Below are positions 42,668-51,516 of a stretch of 64,000 nt of DNA, piece after piece. Below the pieces are notes generated by a model. That model was not told the DNA's origin, searched no databases, and saw nothing but the letters and a program-made list of their open reading frames with translations. The DNA is taken from positions 62,001-126,000 of the forward strand of contig CAYTGN010000003.1 of the NCBI GenBank assembly GCA_964437415.1, written 5' to 3'. Position 1 is the stretch's first letter. Each line of letters opens with the position of its first letter. Both the position numbers and the translations under genes were made by a program. The DNA is from CADEDV01 sp964437415 (GTDB taxonomy: Bacteria; Bacteroidota; Bacteroidia; Chitinophagales; Chitinophagaceae).

Positions 42668-43657
42668 CTAGTGTCTCTTAATACGCTTCTGTATTTGTCC
42701 GGGCGAATATTTGAAATAGTTCTTGAATGCTGTAGAGAAATTACCGGTATCATTATATCCAACTGCTAATGCCACCGACAACAAAATGTCGTTTCCATTC
42801 AGTAATATTTCTTGCGCTTTCTTCAATCTTTCTTCTCTTGAAAATTTTGCGACTGTAATGCCGTAACGATACTTAAATGCCATTTGCAACTTATGCTCTT
42901 TGGTTCCCACCTTGCTTGCCAATTCCTCAACGGTATCATAAATTGAAAAGTTCGAGAGAATCAGTTTATGTGCTTCTTCTGCCCGCTTTATTTCTGCGGG
43001 ATCGATTTCCGGCAGTTTATCAATCTGCCCGATATGATATACCATGTGCACTAACAATTCATGCACCCTGGATGTAAAGAACTGTCCGGCCAATCCATCA
43101 AACATCGAATAATTGATCATCGCATGGATCGCTTCTTCCATTCCTTTTGACAGGAAGCAAACCAATTCCAACAAATTCGAGGAACGACGAGCTTCTACAT
43201 TCTCGAGCAACTTTGCCAGCCGCGGACAATACTGTGCATACGGCTGGAGCACCGATTTTTGAAAATGAATATCAAACGTATCACAGGGCTTCATCGAAGG
43301 AAACTCTCCCAGGGTCTCCACTTCCCGCATGAACGTGAGCTGGTATTGCCTGTTGTAACAATTGGAATCCAGCAACCCTTTCCAATGCGCTTTGAAACTG
43401 TTGGTGTATTGTGTATGAAATTCGAGCAAGGGCTCATCTGTTCCGCCGTAGAACCGGATCGGCACTTTCAGCCTGTAGTTACTGAACCAGATATCAAAGC
43501 CATCCCCTTTGAAATGCTGGAAGATCATTTTTCCAAACAGGCCTTTCGCCATGATGGCTTCTGCTCCTGCCAGCCGATGCCCGTTCAATTCTTCAGGCAA
43601 AGCCGGCACAATCTGTATTTGCTCTCTTAAAGGCGAGAGTATCCTGAATTCATTCAT
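42668..43657 (-). CDS. AraC-family regulator (PchR-like)
   Basis: 329 residues. The C-terminal 100 residues carry the two helix-turn-helices (TVEELASKVGTKEHKLQMAFKYRYGITVAKF; ILLSVALAVGYNDTGNFSTAFKNYFKYSPGQI). The N-terminal sensor part has no recognised fold, but the total build matches PchR-type AraC regulators, which respond to siderophores in other bacteria. It is divergent from the siderophore-tailoring operon at 43742, so local control of those genes is likely. Confidence 0.88.
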   Translation of the reverse strand: MNEFRILSPLREQIQIVPALPEELNGHRLAGAEAIMAKGLFGKMIFQHFKGDGFDIWFSNYRLKVPIRFYGGTDEPLLEFHTQYTNSFKAHWKGLLDSNCYNRQYQLTFMREVETLGEFPSMKPCDTFDIHFQKSVLQPYAQYCPRLAKLLENVEARRSSNLLELVCFLSKGMEEAIHAMINYSMFDGLAGQFFTSRVHELLVHMVYHIGQIDKLPEIDPAEIKRAEEAHKLILSNFSIYDTVEELASKVGTKEHKLQMAFKYRYGITVAKFSREERLKKAQEILLNGNDILLSVALAVGYNDTGNFSTAFKNYFKYSPGQIQKRIKRH

Positions 43658-43741
43658 ATCATTTGAATTTCACAATTATTCAAAGCCGTTTCACATTAAA
43701 ACAGGCCCTTGCTCATAATAGCTTGCGGCCAACATTTTACT

Positions 43742-44332
43742 ATGCTGTTCTGTAAACCATCTGCCAAGACCAACTTTTCCTTTGAGCACTGCTTTCCCTC
43801 CGGGCAGTGTCTCGTTTTACGATCCCTTAATCTGAAAAAGGACATAAATATCCTGCACCAGTGGGTGAATGAGCCTTATGCCAAACAATTCTGGCAACTT
43901 GATGGTCCCAAAGAACAACTTCAATCCATTTATCAGGGCATCCTTAAAAATCCTGATGCCCATTCTTTCATCGGCACACTCGATGAACAGCTGGTCTGCC
44001 AGATAGACCTGTACCGGGTGCAGTCAGCAGATCTTGGCCGCTATATCCGCTACCAGGAAAACGACTGCGGTATCCATCTGCTTATGGCACCGGCCAAATT
44101 CCCTGTACCCCAACTCAGCAGGATGGTCATCGAGACCTTCTTGCATTATTATTTCTCTTTTGCTGATGCAGAGAACCTGTATGCCGAACCCGACATCCAT
44201 AATCATAAAGCCTGCAAGCTGCTGGGAAAATGTAAATTTTCGTTTGTCCGGAATATCATACTGAGTGATAAAGCCGCCAGCCTCTATCTGTTCACCCGTA
44301 AACAATTCTATGCAACGTATCACCAGCCTTGA
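43742..44332 (+). CDS. GNAT acyltransferase of the siderophore (IucB/AlcB) type
   Basis: 196 residues from ATG 43742; an upstream ATG at 43709 is possible. Family features are LHQWVNEPYAKQFWQLDGP, SFIGTLDEQLVCQIDLYRV and the GNAT core HNHKACKLLGKCKFSFV. Enzymes of this group acylate N-hydroxylated diamines to make hydroxamates. It overlaps the membrane acyltransferase start (44310) by 23 bases, within one operon with the N-monooxygenase. Confidence 0.85.
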   Translation: MLFCKPSAKTNFSFEHCFPSGQCLVLRSLNLKKDINILHQWVNEPYAKQFWQLDGPKEQLQSIYQGILKNPDAHSFIGTLDEQLVCQIDLYRVQSADLGRYIRYQENDCGIHLLMAPAKFPVPQLSRMVIETFLHYYFSFADAENLYAEPDIHNHKACKLLGKCKFSFVRNIILSDKAASLYLFTRKQFYATYHQP

Positions 44333-45344
44333 TCATGCACGCGGGTTTACCGTGTTCATTATGCCGGCCGCACATACGCTTCTTATGTATGGCCGTCCTG
44401 ACATCCATCAAACTTTGCTAACCGACATTTTCCGTTTTCTGGCGGAAGGACCCGGTGCGCAACTATTCATGCTGCTTATGGGTATATCCTTTTCGTTTTC
44501 CAAAAGGATCAGGGCCACCTATGTTATCAAAAGAACTTTGCTACTTTTTTTTGGAGCCTACCTTCTCAATTATTTTAAATTCATTGTGCCGTATTCCTTC
44601 GGCATTCTGCCAGACAACCTACTTGCTGAATTTCAATTAACCAATAACGAGCAAGCGATTTCACTTTTCCTATTCATGGGCGATATCCTTCATTTTGCTG
44701 CGATCGCCTTTCCCCTGCTATATCTTTTTCACCGGCTTAAACACTATGCACTCTGGTCTATGCTCGCCGCGATTGCAATAATGGTTCTTTCACCGCTTGT
44801 GTGGGATGTGAAACCGGGAATTGTTTTTGTGGATTCGCTCATTCTCCTGTTCAACGGTCACCCTCCCCAGACATTCTTCCCGGTATTTCCCTGGCTGGTT
44901 TACCCGCTAACAGGATTGACCCTTGGCTGGCTATTAAAACAGCATGAGACTTCTACTATTCTACAAAATGCCGGGTTAACCGGCGTGGGACTTATCATCG
45001 TGTCCTGCTTATTTCCCGCTACAACTGCGGTCACGGACTGGCCCTCTTTTTACCGGACAGAGCCCGCCGATACCTTATTTCACCTTGGCTTTGTATTACT
45101 GTGGCTATCGGTGATACACCGGATCAGCAAAAAAGTCAGGGACAATTATTTTTTCAGGTTGCTACGTTTTTGCAGCAGACATATCACCATCATCTATTTT
45201 ATCCAGTGGATACTGATCTGCTGGTGCATGAGCATTACCGGCTATATGCGATCAGGACTTACCGAAACTGTGGGATGGATGTGCGGAGTAACAATCGTCA
45301 CTTTATTACTCACTTATTCAATCTCCAAAACGAATGCCCACTGA
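44310..45344 (+). CDS. Polytopic acyltransferase-like membrane protein (DUF1624/HGSNAT type)
   Basis: 344 residues from ATG 44310 (MQRITSLDHARGFTVFIMPAAHTLLM), chosen over 44265 because the family starts at R-x-x-S-L-D-x-A-R-G. About ten membrane segments follow. The conserved first-helix histidine is in PAAHTLLMYG, with GAQLFMLLMGISFSFS after it. Related proteins transfer acetyl groups across membranes. A role in acylating or exporting the hydroxamate is inferred from its place between the GNAT and monooxygenase genes. Confidence 0.8.
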   Translation: MQRITSLDHARGFTVFIMPAAHTLLMYGRPDIHQTLLTDIFRFLAEGPGAQLFMLLMGISFSFSKRIRATYVIKRTLLLFFGAYLLNYFKFIVPYSFGILPDNLLAEFQLTNNEQAISLFLFMGDILHFAAIAFPLLYLFHRLKHYALWSMLAAIAIMVLSPLVWDVKPGIVFVDSLILLFNGHPPQTFFPVFPWLVYPLTGLTLGWLLKQHETSTILQNAGLTGVGLIIVSCLFPATTAVTDWPSFYRTEPADTLFHLGFVLLWLSVIHRISKKVRDNYFFRLLRFCSRHITIIYFIQWILICWCMSITGYMRSGLTETVGWMCGVTIVTLLLTYSISKTNAH

Positions 45345-46584
45345 AAAAGTATACGATATTATCGGCGTTGGTATTGGCCCTTTCAATTTAGGTTTTGCCG
45401 CACTATGCACCGAACTGCCGGAACTGAATTGCCTGTTCATTGACCAGCATACATCCTTCAACTGGCACCCTGGAATGATGCTGCCATCAGCGAGATTGCA
45501 GGTACCCTGGTACGCTGACCTTGTATCGCTGGCAAGCCCCTGCAGCAAATTCATCTACATGAACTACCTGCACGAGCAGGGAAGGAAATTCCGGTTTGCG
45601 ATCAGTGATCACTCTTTCATCAAACGAAAAACTTATAATGATTACTGTCGTTGGGTGTGTGACCAGATACCATCACTACAATTTGATACCAACTGCCTGA
45701 GCATCGAAAAAGAGAACCAGTTTTACCGTGTAAAAACAAACAAAGGCGCTTACCTCACACAGAAAATAATTTTAGGGGCGGGTACGGTTCCGTTTATTCC
45801 GCAACTCGGGCAAAAACAGGATAACAATATCTTTCATTCATCGGATTATCTTTTCCGCAAAGAAGCATTGCTGCAACAACCCGACATTACAATCATCGGG
45901 AGCGGCCAGTCTGCTGCAGAGATCTTTCACGACCTGTTGCAATGCTACCAGGGAGAGCTCCACTGGTACACGAGATCAGCCCGTTTCTACCCAATGGATT
46001 ATTCCAAGCTGTCACAGGAGTTGAGCACACCCGATTATATTGATTATTTTTTCTCCTTACCTGAACGTAAACGAAAAGAGATTCTTGGAAACCAGGATAG
46101 TTTATACAAAGGCATCAATGCAGCGCTTATCAGCGATATTTATGATTTACTGTACGAACTGGACAGGCCGGATAAAAAACTCTTTATGGCCTGTGAACTA
46201 AAAAAGATCGCAGCTGGTTTATCGCTGACCTTCCTGCATAACGAAAAAGAAAAGACTTTCACACATCAGGCTGTTGCTGTTCTTCTCGCCACCGGTTACC
46301 AGCCCCATGTTCCTGATTGCATCAAACCTATAAGGCCCTATATTCAACTCGACAGTGCTGGTCTTTACAAGGCCAACCGCAATTACTCCATTGATAATAA
46401 TAACAGCATCTTTATCCAGAACGGAGAACAGCAAACACATGGCTTCAATGCCGCTGATCTTTCGCTAGGACCATACCGCAATGCAGTCATTTTAAATACT
46501 ATCCTTGGTTACGAAAAATTCAAGATCGAGAAAAATATTACGTTCCAGACATTTGGTTTGCCCATAAATCAAAGAGCTTTATAG
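45334..46584 (+). CDS. L-lysine/ornithine N-monooxygenase (IucD/SidA family)
   Basis: 416 residues. FAD site DIIGVGIGPFNLGFAAL near the N-terminus, family motif SFNWHPGMMLPSARLQVPWYADLVSL, NADPH site IIGSGQSAAEIFHDLL (about residue 187) and C-terminal LLATGYQPHVPDC. It hydroxylates the side-chain amine of lysine or ornithine using NADPH and O2, the first step of hydroxamate siderophores. It overlaps the membrane acyltransferase gene by 11 bases. No NIS synthetase (IucA/IucC) is in the window. Confidence 0.93.
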   Translation: MPTEKVYDIIGVGIGPFNLGFAALCTELPELNCLFIDQHTSFNWHPGMMLPSARLQVPWYADLVSLASPCSKFIYMNYLHEQGRKFRFAISDHSFIKRKTYNDYCRWVCDQIPSLQFDTNCLSIEKENQFYRVKTNKGAYLTQKIILGAGTVPFIPQLGQKQDNNIFHSSDYLFRKEALLQQPDITIIGSGQSAAEIFHDLLQCYQGELHWYTRSARFYPMDYSKLSQELSTPDYIDYFFSLPERKRKEILGNQDSLYKGINAALISDIYDLLYELDRPDKKLFMACELKKIAAGLSLTFLHNEKEKTFTHQAVAVLLATGYQPHVPDCIKPIRPYIQLDSAGLYKANRNYSIDNNNSIFIQNGEQQTHGFNAADLSLGPYRNAVILNTILGYEKFKIEKNITFQTFGLPINQRAL

Positions 46585-46619
46585 CTATAATCCTTTCTTC
46601 AGAACGTTTGGGTGGGCCG

Positions 46620-46880
46620 TTATTTCAACATCTCAACCTCCATCACGCCCGGCAATTTTTCCAATAATTCCAGGGTCCCTGGCACCCTGTCTTTTTCTAC
46701 CTGGCAATGAATCACCAAATTGGCATCCCCATCCCGGTAGCGGTGCATCTGCAGGTTATCAATCACGATCCGGCGGTCCTGGAAAAACAAGGCCAGCTTA
46801 CGCAGGGTTTCCACCGGCTCCAAAATATGCATTACAAAAGCACAGGACCGTTTAACCACTTCAGCTTTGAGCAGGTTCAT
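46620..46880 (-). CDS. ACT-domain-like small protein
   Basis: 86 residues: VVKRSCAFVMHILEPVETLRKLALFFQDRRIVIDNLQMHRY, then ANLVIHCQVEKDRVPGTLELLEKLPGVMEVEML. This is the beta-alpha-beta-beta-alpha-beta layout of ACT domains, which bind small ligands. Its start overlaps the RteC-like stop by 20 bases, so it is the last gene of a LytTR/RteC/ACT operon. Ligand unknown. Confidence 0.7.
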   Translation of the reverse strand: MNLLKAEVVKRSCAFVMHILEPVETLRKLALFFQDRRIVIDNLQMHRYRDGDANLVIHCQVEKDRVPGTLELLEKLPGVMEVEMLK

Positions 46881-47475
46881 TTATTTTCTGGTTTATATAT
46901 TCCTGGTACTTTTTAAAAGCTGTCCAAGTAGTCAAAATTTCTTCGTGCACTGTATAAAGCTCCGTATCACGGTTATGCGGCCGGCGCTGTGTTAAATCGC
47001 CCCGGCAGCAGGTCCGTTGCAAAAAGAACTGTTCATCACTTTGCGTACAACTGCTTTCGCAGTAATCCAGGAAATCCTGGTGCTTTTTATAAAACCGATC
47101 TATTCTCCCGGTTTCCTCTTTCCAGTATTCATTTTGGTTTGACTTGAGGGCCCTTGTCCACTCCTCCTCCCGCATTCTTCCCTTCATTTCAGCCGGTAAC
47201 CCGATCAGCTTTGGTTCAAACTGCAGGCCTTCGGCCAGCAGGCTGAAATATTCAATATAACTGGTGAAAGCAGGTTTGGCTTCCTTAAAAAAACACAGAT
47301 CCATACCTTCACTGCCGAATCCTTTTTCTTCCACGAGTTCCTGTAACTTATCCCAGTAATTCCGAGCAATCCAGTAACAATTTTCGACATTGTCTTTCTC
47401 TGCATGCGGTAGCGCCAGGCAGCGGTGTATGTCCTGCAGCATATCTTCATAAAGCGGTTGATAAATGGGGTTCAT
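46861..47475 (-). CDS. RteC-like regulatory protein
   Basis: 204 residues, helical and basic. The family-like core is DLCFFKEAKPAFTSYIEYFSLLAEGLQFEP, matching the FFKxxKPxFTS phrase of RteC proteins. A second conserved block is RIDRFYKKHQDFLDYCESSCTQSDEQFFLQR. In CTnDOT, RteC activates excision genes; here the C-terminal cysteines and truncated end are unusual. It overlaps the LytTR gene by 29 bases. Confidence 0.75.
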   Translation of the reverse strand: MNPIYQPLYEDMLQDIHRCLALPHAEKDNVENCYWIARNYWDKLQELVEEKGFGSEGMDLCFFKEAKPAFTSYIEYFSLLAEGLQFEPKLIGLPAEMKGRMREEEWTRALKSNQNEYWKEETGRIDRFYKKHQDFLDYCESSCTQSDEQFFLQRTCCRGDLTQRRPHNRDTELYTVHEEILTTWTAFKKYQEYINQKINEPAQS

Positions 47476-47857
47476 ATAGCATGGATTTTATGTCTCGGTT
47501 CAGTATCCAGTGCAACTCCGAGACTATCTGCTTGCGGTAATAGTCAGTCAATGGAATCACTTGGCCCTGGATAAATACCTTTCGTTTGGAAAATCTGGTT
47601 ACCTCATTCAATGCCACAATATGGCAGCGGTTGACCCGGAAGAATTGCTGTGCTGGTAAATCATTCAGCAGGTCCTGCAAGCTTCGGTGCGTATAGTAAA
47701 TACTGCTACTGGTATAGATCACAGCCTGGCTACCGCACCGGGCAATGCGAACAATATCGGCAAACATAACCCTGACCACCCTGCCACCACAGATCAGCGT
47801 AAAAGACTCAGCCGGGTGGATTGTCTGTAATTGCGCTATGGTAAGTTCTTTTTCCAT
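47447..47857 (-). CDS. LytTR-domain transcription factor
   Basis: 136 residues, mostly a single LytTR DNA-binding domain: VMFADIVRIARCGSQAVIYTSSSIYYTHRSLQDLLNDLPAQQFFRVNRCHIVALNEVTRF. No receiver domain is attached. It is the first gene of the LytTR/RteC-like/ACT operon and probably controls it or neighbouring element genes. Confidence 0.9.
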   Translation of the reverse strand: MEKELTIAQLQTIHPAESFTLICGGRVVRVMFADIVRIARCGSQAVIYTSSSIYYTHRSLQDLLNDLPAQQFFRVNRCHIVALNEVTRFSKRKVFIQGQVIPLTDYYRKQIVSELHWILNRDIKSMLYEPHLSTAL

Positions 47858-47898
47858 CTTATTTGTTAACGGGTAGCAGAAACCCGCATTATTGTCCT

Positions 47899-47931
47899 AA
47901 AAAACGGGGAAAGCTGCTTTACCTTTCCCCG
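47899..47931 (-). terminator. Rho-independent terminator on the minus strand
   Basis: Arms CGGGGAAAG/CTTTCCCCG (47905-47931), followed on the minus strand by six T. It lies downstream of a bidirectional terminator at 47986 with no gene between them, so it is a backup for the DsbD-like gene or the end of a short unseen RNA. Confidence 0.7.
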
Positions 47932-47985
47932 AAAAACTAACTGCCGATATCAGACGGCTTTCTTTATGAGAATAAACCCTAGTTT

Positions 47986-48029
47986 AAAAAAGAGGGAGGG
48001 TACTTTAGCCCACCTCCCTTCTCTTTTTT
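47986..48029. terminator. Bidirectional terminator
   Basis: A/T-flanked long stem: AAAAAAGAGGGAGG pairs with CCTCCCTTCTCTTTTTT with a small bulge. It is T-rich on both strands and lies beyond the stop of the DsbD-like gene. Confidence 0.75.
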
Positions 48030-48039
48030 AAGTGTATGA

Positions 48040-48061
48040 GGAAGGATTAAACAATCCTTCC
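48040..48061. promoter_or_regulatory. Perfect 9-bp hairpin
   Basis: Arms GGAAGGATT/AATCCTTCC around AAAC, 33 bases past the stop of the DsbD-like gene. It has no U-tract of its own and may protect the 3-prime end of that mRNA. Confidence 0.4.
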
Positions 48062-48093
48062 GTGGACACTGGACTTTACATGAGAAAACTTGC

Positions 48094-48549
48094 TCAGGAA
48101 ATGGGCACCGAAAATGCCAGCTTCTTCGGCGGCAAACACTTTTCATCCGTGCATACCTGGAACTCCACAGTGCCAGTCAAAGTTGTCTTCACATTTTCTT
48201 TCAGTTTGATCCGCTGCACAAATTCAACCTTGCCCGAATATTGCCAGGCCTCCACTTCCAATGTTTTATCCCGGTATTTTTCCAGTTTGCCTTGTTCCAT
48301 TATTTTGTCCTTTAGCTCCAACAAAGGATTCTTATTGAACAGAATTTCCGTAGGTACCACAATGGCCTCTTCCGGTTGCTGCTGAGAATACAGATGCCAG
48401 CCGGGCTGCATCGTGGCGGTGAGCTTTATTTCGTACTCATTATCATTGACCTTTTGGGCTGACCAGTTCCATTGCACAGGCGATTGCGCAGTGACAAAGC
48501 AGGGCATCGCTATGTACAGTATGGCCAGTAAATAACTCCTTTTAATCAT
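48094..48549 (-). CDS. Periplasmic DsbD N-terminal-domain-like protein
   Basis: 151 residues. A signal peptide (LLAILYIAMPCFVTAQ) is followed by an immunoglobulin-like fold of the DsbD alpha domain: VQWNWSAQKVNDNEYEIKLTATMQPGWHLYSQQQPE and a C-terminal CTDEKCLPPKKLAF with the redox cysteine pair. The transmembrane and C-terminal thioredoxin parts of DsbD are absent, so this is a free-standing domain that likely relays thiols in the periplasm. The TlpA-like gene upstream (start 49987) is a plausible partner. Confidence 0.82.
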   Translation of the reverse strand: MIKRSYLLAILYIAMPCFVTAQSPVQWNWSAQKVNDNEYEIKLTATMQPGWHLYSQQQPEEAIVVPTEILFNKNPLLELKDKIMEQGKLEKYRDKTLEVEAWQYSGKVEFVQRIKLKENVKTTLTGTVEFQVCTDEKCLPPKKLAFSVPIS

Positions 48550-48706
48550 CTCTTAATTTTTAAGAAAGACTGATTTTAAAGAAAAAAAGGGGAGGCTGGT
48601 ATCTATGTTCTAATAAAAAATACTCTAATAACTACTGTCTGAAGAATGGGGTACTTACATGATCTGGAGTCGATATTTGACATAAACACTTTAGTTTGAT
48701 AGCCTT

Positions 48707-49987
48707 TTATTTATTATTTCGTATCACCAGAACTGGAATTTCACGTTCCTGCCAGTCTAATCTTACTCCAAATGATAAAAGCTCACTTTGTAAAGCCTCT
48801 AGATTCTTTAAGTCAGATTTTAGATTAGGAAATGAACTATAATCACCGTTCATTTCGTCAAGGATTACTGGCATGCCTTTCAACATCTTTAGCTTGCTCA
48901 CAAGGGACTTCAGATTTACCCCTACCTGGACTTTATCAGAGCTTCCATTTACTTGTAGCGTTGATGATTCTGGAACTAGTTTGTGCAATACCAAACATTG
49001 AACCTTTCTTCTTTCTATAAATGATGAAATACTAAAGAAGTTATCAAGGTCACTGCGCATCATGCGATAGATAGCACCCGTGTCTCCGTGGCTTACAAGA
49101 AGTATTTCATAGCACCATAGATGATCAAATCTCCAATTCTCCTGCTCTTCAAAAGACTTTGGGATAGTGTATGGAATGGTATCCTCCAACTTAATGTCAA
49201 TATTAGCATTGCTAGCATACGAGTCTATTTCTTTCTCATATGCAGCTTTATAAAGGGTAACAATATTTGTATTGGTAAGCGTTATTTTTGTGACATGGCC
49301 GTTATCGCCCTTTTTTCGCGAAAATGCCGCCGGTAATCCATTAATGAAGGGACTTAAGATTGACCGGTACTTAAAGTGCATATCATCTGCTCCGTTTCCT
49401 TCCATTAATAAAGGCTTGCTGAAATCCAAGTATAAGGAATCTTGTTTCTGGGGTAGGGAAAGCCGTCCTTCCAACGCAAGTTGAATATTATCTCGTGTAA
49501 TATATCTACCATCGGTGATTGCTATTACTTTTCCTTTACCATCTATCCATGCCGCATGGGGTATAGAACGATGGGGAAACATGTTACGAAGAAGCGTGTC
49601 TTCAATAAGTGAGGGCAAGGCAAAACGATGCACCTTCCTGCCTAATGGTCCATCAAAAAAATTTTCAAGTTTCTTTCGACCTCCAAGTTCGCTGTTTACT
49701 AGCAATATCTGTACTCGGTTGTCGAATTCCCGTTGTAATTCCTTTAATTTTGGCCACTCAGCAAAACAATTGTAGCACGTCGTAGCCCAAAAGTCGAGAA
49801 TTAACAGCTTGCCTCTGAATCCAGCCATATTTAAAGAATCTGTTGGGTAATTCATTACCTGATGATGTGTTATAAAAGGAAGCGTATCACCAACAACAAG
49901 TGGGCGAATTCTATCCTTTCGTGTTTGAGCAACAATGTTTAGCCCTGACCATAATAATGTTAGAATAAATATTATCAGTATTCTCAT
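48707..49987 (-). CDS. TlpA-like thioredoxin-fold protein with extra C-terminal domain
   Basis: 426 residues. A signal sequence is followed by a thioredoxin domain: FRGKLLILDFWATTCYNCFAEWPKLKEL, active site C-Y-N-C, and the cis-proline region RSIPHAAWIDGKGKVI. About 260 residues follow with no recognised family (LEDTIPYTIPKSFEEQENWRFDHLWCYEIL). TlpA-like proteins with long extra domains sit beside SusC/D loci in this phylum. It lies downstream of susD on the same strand, 129 bases away. Confidence 0.85.
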   Translation of the reverse strand: MRILIIFILTLLWSGLNIVAQTRKDRIRPLVVGDTLPFITHHQVMNYPTDSLNMAGFRGKLLILDFWATTCYNCFAEWPKLKELQREFDNRVQILLVNSELGGRKKLENFFDGPLGRKVHRFALPSLIEDTLLRNMFPHRSIPHAAWIDGKGKVIAITDGRYITRDNIQLALEGRLSLPQKQDSLYLDFSKPLLMEGNGADDMHFKYRSILSPFINGLPAAFSRKKGDNGHVTKITLTNTNIVTLYKAAYEKEIDSYASNANIDIKLEDTIPYTIPKSFEEQENWRFDHLWCYEILLVSHGDTGAIYRMMRSDLDNFFSISSFIERRKVQCLVLHKLVPESSTLQVNGSSDKVQVGVNLKSLVSKLKMLKGMPVILDEMNGDYSSFPNLKSDLKNLEALQSELLSFGVRLDWQEREIPVLVIRNNK

Positions 49988-50116
49988 TTAAAGTAAATTA
50001 TTTAAATAAACAAATTAAATTGTAAAATCTCTTAAAACTATGGGTGTACAATTTGTAGATACCCTTTTTTTCATTTGATCACTCATGCTTGGTCATTCAA
50101 TCAATGGAAATGCCAC

Positions 50117-51499
50117 TTATCGCTCATTTTGCTGCATTCCAGTTAGAGTTATCACTTCATCAGGAATAGCAAAAGCATAACGGGAGTGGCCAGGTGGCAG
50201 ACTGTATTCCACACCATCAAGGACCCGTGTAATTGTAATGGCAAATGCTGGTTCTTTATTGAGACGCCGAAGGTCAGCCCAACGGAGTCCTCTTAATACC
50301 AATTCTTTTCGTCTTTCGTCTAAGGCGATCTTCAAAGCGTTGTTTTCATCTGAAGTGCCATAAGGCGGAAATGCTCCTGTCATATACCTATGCTGCAATA
50401 AGTGGTTTATCACTCCCAGCGATTCAGAAAGCTGGCCAAGCCTGGCCAAACATTCTGCTTTTATGAGATAAACTTCATCAGTCGCAAGTCCTCCAAAATG
50501 GATAGCTGCTCCAGTGTAATCGCCACGAAAAGTAAAGGTGCCATCAGTTTCTGTTTTAAAAAACAGTGATTTTCTTCTGTCATTATTGTGGTAGGACTGG
50601 TAAAGCAGTGAGTCGACTTTCCATCGAGGGGTGTTCAGGATTGTATAGCTTATCAGCCGGTTATAAAATATCACCTCATTATTAAACAATGGGAATGGGA
50701 ACGCAATGCTGCCGTTAAGAGTATTATAATCCATGAGATCAGATTGGATCGCCAGACATTTTTCTGACGAAAGCAAAGCATTACTATATTCGCCCATAAC
50801 AAGATAAACTCTTGCAAGTAATGCGTATGCGGCAGCTTTTGAGGGTCTGGTTCTAAAATTGGGCTGATCAGGAAGCAGTGGCAGAGCTGTTTCCAGGTCC
50901 TCAATAATTCTTTGATAGGTTTCCTTCTGAGTAGACCTGTAAGATACCGTTGTTACACTGGCATCCAAACGTAAGGGAATGCCCAGATCAGTGTCAGCAG
51001 TAGTTTTATCATATGGTACTGCAAAAACCTGAGCAATATTGAAGAAACCAATCGCCCGAAAGAATAGTGCACTTCCTTTGCAATTGTTCCAGGCTTCTGC
51101 GTTCGAATTATTTTTTTCTATTTTATTAACAGCATCGAGAACAACATTTGCCTGGAATACTGAACGGTAAACAAAATTCCAGTCATTCACCGGGGCACCT
51201 CCATATACTTCTTTAGCCCATATGTATGTATTTCGTTCGATCTCAGGCCTGGTTACGTAAATACTATATGGCAAGTAATAGTCATCGCAGGCCATTTCTC
51301 CGAGAGACGGAGTTGTGCCACCACCCGAAGTAATGCTCCCATTCATATTAACATCATGATCCAAAATTGCCTGAAGGTCTGATAAGGTGGAAGGGATCAC
51401 CTGTGACCTATCGGATTTTGCATCCAGCCATTGTTTCCGGCATCCCGTTATATACAGTTGTGAAATGAAGAGGAGAAGTGAATATACCCAGTATTTCAT
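50117..51499 (-). CDS. SusD/RagB-family nutrient-binding lipoprotein
   Basis: 460 residues. The lipobox is ITGC (Cys20). The TPR-like SusD body is recognisable by GSALFFRAIGFFNIAQVFAVPYDKT, RPSKAAAYALLARVYLVMGEYSNALL and the C-terminal LDERRKELVLRGLRWADLRRLN. It caps the SusC channel at the cell surface and binds the ligand. It follows susC by 17 bases. Confidence 0.94.
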   Translation of the reverse strand: MKYWVYSLLLFISQLYITGCRKQWLDAKSDRSQVIPSTLSDLQAILDHDVNMNGSITSGGGTTPSLGEMACDDYYLPYSIYVTRPEIERNTYIWAKEVYGGAPVNDWNFVYRSVFQANVVLDAVNKIEKNNSNAEAWNNCKGSALFFRAIGFFNIAQVFAVPYDKTTADTDLGIPLRLDASVTTVSYRSTQKETYQRIIEDLETALPLLPDQPNFRTRPSKAAAYALLARVYLVMGEYSNALLSSEKCLAIQSDLMDYNTLNGSIAFPFPLFNNEVIFYNRLISYTILNTPRWKVDSLLYQSYHNNDRRKSLFFKTETDGTFTFRGDYTGAAIHFGGLATDEVYLIKAECLARLGQLSESLGVINHLLQHRYMTGAFPPYGTSDENNALKIALDERRKELVLRGLRWADLRRLNKEPAFAITITRVLDGVEYSLPPGHSRYAFAIPDEVITLTGMQQNER

Positions 51500-51516
51500 A
51501 CTTTTTAATTTAGGCG

